Of a stretch of 10,147 nucleotides of DNA, positions 1 through 6,231 are shown piece after piece. This DNA comes from Clostridiales bacterium (GTDB taxonomy: Bacteria; Bacillota; Clostridia; Oscillospirales; Acutalibacteraceae). Location: the NCBI GenBank assembly GCA_012511005.1, contig JAAZGX010000119.1, forward strand, positions 1 to 10,147. Reading direction: 5' to 3'. How positions within the stretch are numbered: the first letter of the stretch is position 1; each line of letters begins with the position of its first letter. Under the pieces are notes generated by a model. That model did not search any database, had not been told where the DNA came from, and saw only the letters and a program-made list of their open reading frames with translations. Both the position numbers and the translations under genes were made by a program.

Positions 1-189
1 TGGAAAGGACATACGAAAATTCATGATGAGCTTGTCGAAAAAGCGCTGGAGCTTAAAAAATCGTTTGAAAAGGACACAATAAAGGTTACAGACCTTTTCT
101 CATTTATGGTTGACGATGTTGTTTACGGTCATATGATGGTTGAGGATATAAAATTTTACCCTTATTTAAAAAATAGTTTTACATCTTAA
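1..189 (+). CDS. Bacteriohemerythrin, C-terminal part (5' end outside the window)
   Basis: An open frame runs from base 1 to a TAA at 187-189 (62 residues). It carries two iron-ligand motifs in the right order for the second half of a hemerythrin four-helix bundle: HxxxH near the start (H4 and H8 in WKGHTKIHDELV) and HxxxxD near the end (GHMMVED). The spacing and the charged amphipathic helices between them fit the family. Bacteriohemerythrins bind O2 at a non-haem di-iron site and in anaerobes serve oxygen sensing, storage or detoxification. The N-terminal ligands (the first His and the Glu) lie outside the window, so I cannot tell whether this is a stand-alone protein of about 135 residues or the end of a longer signalling protein. 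A terminator hairpin follows closely, so this is the last gene of its unit. Confidence 0.8.
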   Translation, partial: WKGHTKIHDELVEKALELKKSFEKDTIKVTDLFSFMVDDVVYGHMMVEDIKFYPYLKNSFTS

Positions 190-202
190 ATATTAAAAAC
201 AG

Positions 203-233
203 AAAACGGTTAGCTTATAGGCTGACCGTTTTT
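203..233. terminator. Bidirectional intrinsic terminator between convergent genes
   Basis: A 12-bp stem (AAAACGGTTAGC at 203-214, GCTGACCGTTTT at 221-232, one T-G wobble) closes a 6-nt loop. It is flanked by A-rich sequence on the left and a T run on the right, so it can terminate transcription on both strands. It lies 14 bp after the hemerythrin stop and 23 bp beyond the stop of the convergent PHP gene. Confidence 0.85.
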
Positions 234-255
234 ATGTTTAAAACATTATTATAAA

Positions 256-999
256 TTATGGCAGAAGCCGTCTTAGCTCGTCTATGTGCGCTCTTGTGTC
301 CATATTCTCAATTCGGTGGGCATCTGTGCCGAAATGGAATACTGAGCCTACTTCCTTGCCAAAACGCCAAAGTCTTTTAGTAAGCTCGGGGTCCAGAAGC
401 GCTTCACCGATGTTTATTTCCCACGCGACCTTATGCTTTTTAGCAAGAAGCATCAGCGTATACAGCTCCTCGTCCGTTACGGCGGCGGCAAGGGAGTTTT
501 TATCAGGGAGGGCTTCCACATAACCGCCGTGAATGGGGTGGGCAATACAGTCCGCCCGTTCAGCTTTTATAAGAGCCTCTAAAACCTTTACTGTATGTTC
601 GGCATAGCCGCGCGGCGTTTTCTCGTTCGGCTGCTCCCAAAAGTCAAGGTGATAATGGTTTGCGGCATACAACCTGTAGTCGAGCGCTGCGTTAGTTTCA
701 TCACTGTCAAGCCATTTTCCAACGCCATAAACGGACAGCTCCGCGCCGTAAAGAAACGGGATTTTCGTCTCGGTCAATTCCACAACAAATCTATCTGCTG
801 TATTTTTCTCAACCATAGGCGTGTTTTTATGATTAAAGTGGTCAACGAGCGCAACCCGCTCAAGATTTAACTCCTCTGCTCTTTTTACTATTGCCTTTAC
901 TCTCATTTCAGGCTTTGCACAGCTGGAAAAAGGCGTATGAACATGAAGATTTTCTTTGACAAGCTCGTCTATATCAAAGCATGGCTCTCTTAAATACAT
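256..999 (-). CDS. PHP-domain metallohydrolase (putative phosphoesterase)
   Basis: This 247-residue protein has the full set of PHP (polymerase and histidinol phosphatase) motifs. They are HxH at H19/H21 (NLHVHTPFSSCA), DH at D53-H54, a Glu at E87 (YGAELSV), NHYH at 114-117, H154 in CIAHPIH, and a C-terminal DxH at D226/H228 (FGTDAHR). These residues normally bind a two- or three-metal centre that hydrolyses phosphate esters. The length suits a stand-alone histidinol-phosphatase-like or nucleotide-phosphoesterase-like PHP protein, but no neighbouring his gene supports histidine biosynthesis and the substrate is unknown. No signal peptide or membrane segment is visible, so it should be cytoplasmic. 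The ATG start is supported by an AAAAGGAGA ribosome binding site about 6-8 nt upstream and a strong promoter beyond it. It appears to be transcribed alone and ends at the shared terminator at 203-233. Confidence 0.88.
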   Translation of the reverse strand: MYLREPCFDIDELVKENLHVHTPFSSCAKPEMRVKAIVKRAEELNLERVALVDHFNHKNTPMVEKNTADRFVVELTETKIPFLYGAELSVYGVGKWLDSDETNAALDYRLYAANHYHLDFWEQPNEKTPRGYAEHTVKVLEALIKAERADCIAHPIHGGYVEALPDKNSLAAAVTDEELYTLMLLAKKHKVAWEINIGEALLDPELTKRLWRFGKEVGSVFHFGTDAHRIENMDTRAHIDELRRLLP

Positions 1000-1014
1000 T
1001 AATTTTCTCCTTTT

Positions 1015-1030
1015 ATAAATATATATTTAT
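1015..1030. promoter_or_regulatory. Perfect 16-bp AT palindrome at the promoter/transcription start of the PHP gene
   Basis: ATAAATATATATTTAT is a perfect inverted repeat. It overlaps the first bases of the -10 box and extends over the predicted transcription start of the minus-strand PHP gene, a position typical of a repressor site. It contains only A and T, so chance in AT-rich intergenic DNA is a real alternative. A similar ATAAAT/ATTTAT palindrome lies at the sugar-operon promoter (9477-9490). Confidence 0.25.
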
Positions 1031-1057
1031 TATAATACAACTATTTCGTTTTTGCAA
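1029..1057 (-). promoter_or_regulatory. Sigma-A-type promoter of the PHP gene
   Basis: Read on the minus strand, TTGCAA (1052-1057) is followed by a 17-bp spacer and a perfect TATAAT (1029-1034). The predicted start is about 20 bp downstream of the -10 box, upstream of the AAGGAG site at 1006-1013. The -35 box matches consensus at 4 of 6 positions. Confidence 0.7.
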
Positions 1058-1079
1058 TTCATAAGTTGAGCCGTATTTA

Positions 1080-1108
1080 GTGTCATCAATACTTTTTCCA
1101 CATATTAT
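1080..1108 (+). promoter_or_regulatory. Probable promoter of the P-loop NTPase gene
   Basis: GTGTCA (1080-1085, 4 of 6 matches to TTGACA), a 17-bp spacer and TATTAT (1103-1108) precede the GAGGTGAT ribosome binding site (1127-1134) and the ATG at 1138. It lies back to back with the PHP promoter, so the two genes diverge from one intergenic region. It is weaker than the minus-strand promoter. Confidence 0.45.
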
Positions 1109-1137
1109 AGTAGGGCAATAAGTATTGAGGTGATATT

Positions 1138-2217
1138 ATGGGTGACATTAAATTCTTTTTAGGTACGGGAAACGCAAACGGATATGTTTCATATTTTCAC
1201 GATACCTACAATCCCGAAAACGGCGGAAAATATTTTATACTAAAAGGCGGTCCCGGTTCCGGCAAATCCTCTTTTATGAAAAAGAGCGCCGACGAAATAG
1301 AAAAAGAGGGCTTTACAGTACATAAAATTCATTGCTCATCAGACCCATATTCTCTTGATGCCGTCTTATTTCCGGAGCTTAATGCCGGCATATTTGACGG
1401 CACTGCGCCGCATATTATGGAGCCTGTCCTCCCCGGTGTATGTGATGAAATCATAAACCTTGGCGACTGCTGGGACAGCCGCATATTGCGGCAAAACCGC
1501 GCCGCTCTAACGAGCTTAAAATCTGAGTATAAAGAGTTTCATAAAAAGTCATCTGACTTTCTTTTCGTCGCGTCACGCTTTGATAAGGAAAACCTGAGAA
1601 TTGTGTCGCGCACCATAGACGGTGATAAACTTGAAAGATATATAACAAGGCTATGCACCCGTGAAATAAGTATTTCAAAAAATAGAAACGGAAAACTACA
1701 CAAACGGTTTTTAAGCGCCGTAACACCTGAAAATGTTGTTGTGTTTACAGATACCGTCGTAGAGCTTTCCACAAAAATTATTGTTGTTCACGATGAGTTT
1801 TCCGCCGTATCGCCTTTAATAACAGTAAACTTATGCGCATACGCGCTTAAAAACGGCTTAGATGTTATTGCTTGCTACTGCCCGCTTTTCCCTAAAGAAA
1901 AAATTGAGCATCTTTTCATTCCGGAGCTTTCACTTGCCGTATTTTCCTCAAACTCATACCATAAGGCGCCTAAAGAATTCGGAAAGCAAGTCCATGCTGC
2001 ACGGTTTTTAGATAAAGAGACTATAAACCTCAAAAAAGAGTTTATAGATTTTAATAAAAAAGCAAAATCAGAGTTAATTCTTGAAGCTGTGACAAAATTG
2101 AAGCAGGCAAAAGCTGTTCACGATAAAATGGAAGAATATTATGTAAAAGCTATGGATTTTGACAAATTAGAACATATGCGTCAAAAAGTCGTTTCAAAAA
2201 TATTCGATTTTGAATAG
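1138..2217 (+). CDS. P-loop NTPase of the PRK06851-like family, with a degenerate second half
   Basis: This 359-residue protein has a clear Walker A at 37-44 (GGPGSGKS) preceded by GKYFILK. The block HCSSDPYSLDAVLFPEL and GIFDGTAPH (65-92) follows; I recognise it from the uncharacterised PRK06851-type ATPase family, whose function is not known. The C-terminal half repeats the layout. AVTPENVVVFTDTVVEL (194-210) matches the N-terminal lead-in, and CYCPLFPKEKIEHLFIPELSLAVFSS (246-271) matches the SSDP..FPEL..GIFDG block. Where the second Walker A should lie (214-230, IIVVHDEFSAVSPLITV) there is no glycine-lysine motif. So this is probably a tandem duplication with only the first nucleotide site intact. 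Residues 290-359 are charged and helical. No signal peptide or membrane segment is visible. The ATG has GAGGTGAT 3-4 nt upstream. It stands alone and converges on the HAD gene with a 15-bp gap; I see no strong terminator there. Confidence 0.8.
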   Translation: MGDIKFFLGTGNANGYVSYFHDTYNPENGGKYFILKGGPGSGKSSFMKKSADEIEKEGFTVHKIHCSSDPYSLDAVLFPELNAGIFDGTAPHIMEPVLPGVCDEIINLGDCWDSRILRQNRAALTSLKSEYKEFHKKSSDFLFVASRFDKENLRIVSRTIDGDKLERYITRLCTREISISKNRNGKLHKRFLSAVTPENVVVFTDTVVELSTKIIVVHDEFSAVSPLITVNLCAYALKNGLDVIACYCPLFPKEKIEHLFIPELSLAVFSSNSYHKAPKEFGKQVHAARFLDKETINLKKEFIDFNKKAKSELILEAVTKLKQAKAVHDKMEEYYVKAMDFDKLEHMRQKVVSKIFDFE

Positions 2218-2232
2218 CGTGTTTTATTTGCT

Positions 2233-2865
2233 TTATTTAATAATTACAGACAGCTCATAAAGGCTGTCAATTACTGTGCAGCCGCATTTTTTGAGAATTT
2301 TCTCTCCCTGATGACCCTTTGTAATAAGAACACAATCTATACCAAGTGCGCTTGCAGTTTCAAAATCATGAAGCGTATCTCCAACCATCATAGCGCGGTT
2401 TTTATTGTAGCCTTTCTCGTTAAAATATTGTGCCGCACGCTCTATTTTACTTGCCGCCTTGTGGTCGTCAGCTCCGATTATATCCTCAAAAAAGCCGCGT
2501 ATGCCGTATTGGCACACGAGCCGCTCTACTGCGTCTGCTTTAGCGGAGGTTACAATAACCTGCTCTATTCCTAAATTCTTATTGCGAGAAAGCGCCTCCC
2601 TTGCAAAAGGCATAAGCTTTATTTTCTTGAGCCTTTTTTCGTAAGATGTCTGAAACGAATGCGATATCTTATCGAAATCAAGCTCATTTGTGCCATAAAG
2701 TCCTGTGTAAAATTTCATTATCGGCGTATCCATAAGCAAGTAGTATTCTTCCAAATCTATATGACTTTCGCCCGTTTCGTCAAGCATTTCATTCACGCAT
2801 GAAAGAGATGCCGCGCAATCATCTAAAAGCGTACCGTTCCAATCCCAAAAAACCACATCATACAT
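2233..2865 (-). CDS. HAD-superfamily hydrolase, phosphoglycolate-phosphatase-like
   Basis: The 210 residues hold all four HAD motifs. They are motif I at 8-12 (DWNGT, then LLDD), motif II Ser/Thr at T106-S107 (VIVTSA), a motif III lysine around K140, and motif IV at 160-167 (MVGDTLHD). An alpha-helical cap lies between motifs I and II, as in the subfamily that includes phosphoglycolate phosphatase and PPi phosphatase. The motif I nucleophile D8 is present, but the second Asp, usually the general acid/base, is Asn (N10). I recall the WDWNGTLLDD form as a recurring subgroup, so this need not mean loss of activity. The protein is cytoplasmic, acting on an unknown small phosphorylated metabolite. 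The ATG has AGGAGT 9 nt upstream. It has its own promoter and is probably monocistronic. Confidence 0.88.
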   Translation of the reverse strand: MYDVVFWDWNGTLLDDCAASLSCVNEMLDETGESHIDLEEYYLLMDTPIMKFYTGLYGTNELDFDKISHSFQTSYEKRLKKIKLMPFAREALSRNKNLGIEQVIVTSAKADAVERLVCQYGIRGFFEDIIGADDHKAASKIERAAQYFNEKGYNKNRAMMVGDTLHDFETASALGIDCVLITKGHQGEKILKKCGCTVIDSLYELSVIIK

Positions 2866-2894
2866 TTAACAATAACTCCTAAATTTTGCTAAGA

Positions 2895-2907
2895 CCGCAG
2901 AATGCGG
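2895..2907 (-). other. Small hairpin in the 5' leader of the HAD gene
   Basis: CCGCA-GAA-TGCGG is a perfect 5-bp stem with a 3-nt loop. It could be extended by AG/CT with one bulged base. It lies between the predicted transcription start (about 2913) and the AGGAGT at 2875-2880. No T run follows, so it is not a convincing terminator. It may just stabilise the leader. Confidence 0.3.
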
Positions 2908-2919
2908 CTCGTATTGTTA

Positions 2920-2948
2920 AATATAACATACTTTTATGGAGCTGTCAC
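2920..2948 (-). promoter_or_regulatory. Sigma-A-type promoter of the HAD gene
   Basis: On the minus strand, GTGACA (2943-2948, 5 of 6 matches), a 17-bp spacer and TATATT (2920-2925, 5 of 6 matches). The -35 box overlaps the stop codon of the upstream membrane-protein gene. The HAD gene can therefore be expressed independently of its codirectional neighbour. Confidence 0.65.
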
Positions 2949-3799
2949 CAATTAAATGATTTTTTAGTGTGAAGAACAATAGGCTTATTCTCCTTTGGAC
3001 GGACAATAAGCCTTGCGTTCTTTTTGCTTTCTGTATAAAGCGCCGCCATGCTCATTTTTATATATGGCAAAACATATATTGCCGGTATTATGAAAACACA
3101 GCAGACAAGCGGTATTAATAGACTGATTTTAACGGCGGCAGGATTAATTCCGGAGCAATCGAACACTGCTATGCTTCGCCTTATTGCGTTTCTTGGTGAA
3201 AAGGCTTTACTTTTTGCGGAAAACAGCGCCGCATAACAGTATTTTTGTATTGATAAATACCACGATACTATACCCGTTAAAAATAAGAATACAACTAAAA
3301 AGGAAAGAGCAATAAATACACGCAGCGAAAGCCCCGTATCATAATATAAAAGAAATGTAATAAAAGCAACGAAGCCGCACGGAATTAGCATAACAAAAAG
3401 CCAAAGCAGCCGAAACACATTTACGGTTACATAAAACATAAGCGCTTTTAATGATGATAACGGTAAGCAGTGGGAGAATAAAACCTTAAGCCTTCCGCTG
3501 CCGCCGCCTGCTGTTATTCCGTAGTATTCCGTTTCTCCAAGCTTTATGGCGGCTGTCGTTTGCACTAATAAAAGAATAAACACTGCCGATATAAAATATA
3601 TCAGATAATGAAGCCAAAGGCCTGCGCCGAAAGAATTAATATAGTCTTGAGCCGTATTTGATGATAAAAAATATACTGTTAAAACACAAGCTGAGATTAA
3701 AATTATCCTTATAAAAAGCGCGAAAAGAGAGACAAGAAACAGCTTCCCCGTCTTTCCCTGCAGCGCCTTTTTAGCAGTGTTTTTTACTCTGCCGACCAT
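2945..3799 (-). CDS. Polytopic membrane protein of unknown function
   Basis: The 284-residue protein has about five to six hydrophobic segments, at roughly 20-45, 62-84, 119-153 (long enough for two passes), 160-185 and 225-248. A basic N-terminus (GRVKNTAKKALQGKTGK) precedes them and a basic, proline-containing C-terminal tail of about 35 residues follows. No catalytic motif is visible. The opening pattern and the late RNAIRRS segment loosely recall DUF975-type integral membrane proteins, but this is only a hunch. I chose the ATG at 3797-3799 because AAAGGG (3809-3814) sits 9 nt upstream of it. An in-frame ATG three codons earlier (3806-3808) would have its ribosome site directly abutting it, without usable spacing. 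The gene lies downstream of the M28-like membrane protein on the same strand but has its own promoter. Confidence 0.7.
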   Translation of the reverse strand: MVGRVKNTAKKALQGKTGKLFLVSLFALFIRIILISACVLTVYFLSSNTAQDYINSFGAGLWLHYLIYFISAVFILLLVQTTAAIKLGETEYYGITAGGGSGRLKVLFSHCLPLSSLKALMFYVTVNVFRLLWLFVMLIPCGFVAFITFLLYYDTGLSLRVFIALSFLVVFLFLTGIVSWYLSIQKYCYAALFSAKSKAFSPRNAIRRSIAVFDCSGINPAAVKISLLIPLVCCVFIIPAIYVLPYIKMSMAALYTESKKNARLIVRPKENKPIVLHTKKSFNW

Positions 3800-3853
3800 T
3801 AAAACCATCCCTTTATACCATTTGCTTTTATTCTTGCCTTTTTAGGACGGTTT

Positions 3854-3883
3854 ATTATACTATCTGTTAATTTATTCTGTTAA
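3854..3883 (-). promoter_or_regulatory. Promoter of the polytopic membrane-protein gene
   Basis: On the minus strand, TTAACA (3878-3883, 5 of 6 matches), an 18-bp spacer and a perfect TATAAT (3854-3859). The -35 box lies inside the last codons of the upstream gene, so the downstream gene need not depend on read-through. Confidence 0.65.
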
Positions 3884-5089
3884 AAGATTTATTCCCTCAA
3901 TAACCGTTTTCATTACGCTTTCTATGCACTCGCTGTTTACCGCTTTTGTGTCATCAAAACGATTGGGATACAAATGCTTTCTGTCTTTACCCGCCGCTCT
4001 TATTATTGCAGACGGTATTCTCTTGTGAATAAACTTTGCGGCGTCCGTACTGCCAAGCTTTATAGGGGACTTTACCGTTTTTACACCGACATTACCGGCA
4101 GCTAATTTCATTAGGGCGTTTATCTCCGACGAGGTTTTTAACAGCCCTGTTTCATCTTTCGTAACGATAGAGATTTCATCGGTTTTACAAAGCGACTCTA
4201 AAACTATTACCGTTGTATCGGCTTTTCTAAGCTCGCTCATATGTTTTTTTATGTATGATGCAGCACCTTTTTGACCTGCATTTTTAGCGGCTGTTAAAAG
4301 GCAAATAATTTCCGTATCGCTGTACCGATACCCGCTGTCCGAAAGCTCTTTCATTATCCCTATTGCAGCATAAACTGCTGATAGATTATGAGCCGCGCCC
4401 CGTATTCTCTTTTTATTTGAGAAAAAGAAAACCGCCGGAATATATACGATATTAAATACCAATTGTATAACGGCAATCTTTTCCCAAATATCGTTAGCTT
4501 CAGGAAGCGAAGTGATATAAAAAAGAAATATTAGCAGTGAAACAAACATAGCAAAAGCATAAACTATCGTAAATCCGAAAAGTAAATACGGCGAAAATCC
4601 TGTTGAATAGCGGTATTCATATGCCCTATCTATATTGGCACATATAATTACCCTTTTATTTGTACGGGCATACGGCTTTCGGACGGCAACCACATTTCTC
4701 CCTTTTACTCTCGTTAAAAGAAAGTCTGCCGCAGACTTCCCGAATATAAAGCCATAAACGAATAAGCAGAGAGCCGCAAAACAAAAAATCAAGGCGGTAA
4801 ACGGAAAAGCAAGCGAGCCTATAAACCGCGTCAGAAAAAATACAAACGAGCAGAAAATCATAATGACAGCAGGAATAGTATATGCAGCTTTATCCGCCAT
4901 AGGGCAGTATGCCACATCCTCTATAGAGGCGCTGTCAGAAAAAACTGAGAGGACTTTTCTTAAATATTCGGCTGTGTCACATTCATTTATACCCTTTTTG
5001 TCAAAGCCTTTAAAGGTGTCCGAAATGTATCGAACACCTTGTGCCGTAAATTTTCTGCTTTCAAGGTCAAAATAAGGGGAATGTTTCAT
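3872..5089 (-). CDS. Membrane-embedded M28 peptidase-like protein lacking the zinc-binding residues (probable pseudo-enzyme)
   Basis: This 405-residue protein follows the layout of a clostridial M28 family with transmembrane helices built into the peptidase domain. An N-terminal cap (about 1-65) is followed by two hydrophobic segments at 70-91 and 93-116. The first peptidase block (NVVAV...KRVIICANIDRAYEY, 132-159) comes next, then two further segments at 167-192 and 204-223. The second peptidase block runs from 231 to 400 (AHNLSAVYAAIGIMKEL; LLTAAKNAGQKGAASY; LGSTDAAKFIHKRIPSAI; YPNRFDD). The metal ligands expected at these places are changed. The His of HxD is N152, the Asp of DN is H234, EE is K269-N270, the next Asp is E298 and the final His is P375. 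The fold looks intact but aminopeptidase activity is unlikely. The ATG has AAGG only 3 nt upstream, an unusually short spacing. It starts 21 bp after the second Gfo/Idh gene, so read-through from the sugar operon is possible. Confidence 0.72.
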   Translation of the reverse strand: MKHSPYFDLESRKFTAQGVRYISDTFKGFDKKGINECDTAEYLRKVLSVFSDSASIEDVAYCPMADKAAYTIPAVIMIFCSFVFFLTRFIGSLAFPFTALIFCFAALCLFVYGFIFGKSAADFLLTRVKGRNVVAVRKPYARTNKRVIICANIDRAYEYRYSTGFSPYLLFGFTIVYAFAMFVSLLIFLFYITSLPEANDIWEKIAVIQLVFNIVYIPAVFFFSNKKRIRGAAHNLSAVYAAIGIMKELSDSGYRYSDTEIICLLTAAKNAGQKGAASYIKKHMSELRKADTTVIVLESLCKTDEISIVTKDETGLLKTSSEINALMKLAAGNVGVKTVKSPIKLGSTDAAKFIHKRIPSAIIRAAGKDRKHLYPNRFDDTKAVNSECIESVMKTVIEGINLLTE

Positions 5090-5110
5090 AATCCTTAGCC
5101 TTTCAAATCT

Positions 5111-6199
5111 CTATTTTATAATGCCGCTGTCCCCGTGATAGACGGGAAGCGAATGCGGACGAACAATTTCTCCGCCGGACTCAAAAGAATTAATAGCCGC
5201 GAAAATATATTCCATAGTAGCAAGTGCGTCTCTGCCGTTTGCTCTTAAATGCTCTCTCGGCACCGCATTTGTAACATCTTCAAGGAAAGCGTGAATTCTA
5301 ATAGGAAATGTCGCTCCGAAATCCGTAACGCCCGTGCTGTTTATAACAGGCTCTTTCCCATTTTCCCAATATGTTATTTTGTCAACACAGTCCTCAATGC
5401 AAAATGTTCCTTTAGTGCCTGCAAGTTCAAAGCTCCACCAACCGCCAAGCCCAAAGCAAGCGTCTCCCCTTTGTGAGAGCAAGTATCCCATACAACCGTT
5501 TTGGAATTTCATATGTATGCTTTGTACGGAGAGCATAAGGTCGCCCGACTGTTTACGCGCACCGGGTTTGTCCATAAACGCCTGTATATGCGTAACATCA
5601 CCGCAAAAGTGGCGCATAACGGAGAAAGGGTGCGTTAAAAATGCTTTCGCGTGGGAGTAGGGCATTTGCCAACGGGAATTTTTATCTATCGTTAAAGGAT
5701 TTACTGAACTGCCGTTAAAGCCGACTTTGTTTATACAATAAATCTGCTCGCCTACCTTATCGTTTGCAATATATTCTCTTGCCCTGTCCGCAGGCTCTGA
5801 AAAGAAGTGGTTAAGGTTACAGCCAAGGTAAAGATTTTTCTTTGCCGCAAAGTTTACCATCTCTCTTGCTTCAAGAATGTCGTTTGAAATCGGCTTTTCC
5901 GTTAAAACATGCTTTCCCGCGTCAAGCGCTTGCATAACAGGCTCAAAGTGCCAGCTTCCGTTTTCAAATCCACTCGTGCAAACATCAACAATATCAAGCT
6001 CCGGATGGGCGTTCAGCATTTCATTAAGGCTGTAAAACGCAGGGACTCCATGCTTTTCTGCCGCCTCGTCCGCTCTGTCCTTTTTAAGGTCACATACACA
6101 TATTAGCTGTGACAGCTTATCCTCATTGTAACATTTTGCATGGGTATTTCCAATGCCTCCCATTCCGACGACACCGACTTTTAACTGTGATTTGGACAT
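5111..6199 (-). CDS. Gfo/Idh/MocA-family NAD(P)-dependent oxidoreductase (second paralogue)
   Basis: The protein has 362 residues. An N-terminal Rossmann fold carries GMGGIG (GxGxxG at 12-17) and an acidic end of strand beta-2 (CVCD, D37), which favours NAD over NADP. The catalytic-lysine motif EKP is at 101-103, and a C-terminal substrate domain follows. In the usual D-x-x-x-H active-site region (YSHAKAFLTHPFSV, 181-194) the His (H190) is kept and the Asp four residues before is Ala. Family members oxidise or reduce a hydroxyl or keto group of sugars, inositols and related polyols. The start is the ATG at 6197-6199, with AAAGGG (6208-6213) 8 nt upstream. An in-frame GTG at 6224-6226 would add nine residues (MHSTERVIF) that encode this ribosome binding site, so I reject it. 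It is the fourth gene of the sugar operon, 32 bp after its paralogue, and both probably arose by duplication. Confidence 0.9.
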   Translation of the reverse strand: MSKSQLKVGVVGMGGIGNTHAKCYNEDKLSQLICVCDLKKDRADEAAEKHGVPAFYSLNEMLNAHPELDIVDVCTSGFENGSWHFEPVMQALDAGKHVLTEKPISNDILEAREMVNFAAKKNLYLGCNLNHFFSEPADRAREYIANDKVGEQIYCINKVGFNGSSVNPLTIDKNSRWQMPYSHAKAFLTHPFSVMRHFCGDVTHIQAFMDKPGARKQSGDLMLSVQSIHMKFQNGCMGYLLSQRGDACFGLGGWWSFELAGTKGTFCIEDCVDKITYWENGKEPVINSTGVTDFGATFPIRIHAFLEDVTNAVPREHLRANGRDALATMEYIFAAINSFESGGEIVRPHSLPVYHGDSGIIK

Positions 6200-6231
6200 A
6201 AATATAACCCTTTCTGTGCTATGCACAAATT

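Noticed and set aside
256..999. Histidinol phosphatase (HisK/HisJ) for the first PHP gene
   Set aside because: The PHP motifs alone do not separate histidinol phosphatase from other PHP phosphoesterases, and no histidine gene is nearby. I kept a generic call.
2249..2268. Inverted repeat GACAGC...GCTGTC as a terminator between the P-loop and HAD genes
   Set aside because: It has a 6-bp stem with an 8-nt loop but no T run on either side, and it lies inside the HAD coding region.
2892..2909. CCGCA/TGCGG hairpin as an intrinsic terminator of the membrane-protein gene
   Set aside because: The stem is short and no T run follows on the minus strand. Its place in the HAD leader makes a leader hairpin more likely.
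6200..6226. Upstream GTG start for the second Gfo/Idh gene
   Set aside because: The extra nine codons contain the AAAGGG ribosome site for the ATG at 6199, add residues before the normal Rossmann start, and the GTG has no good ribosome site.
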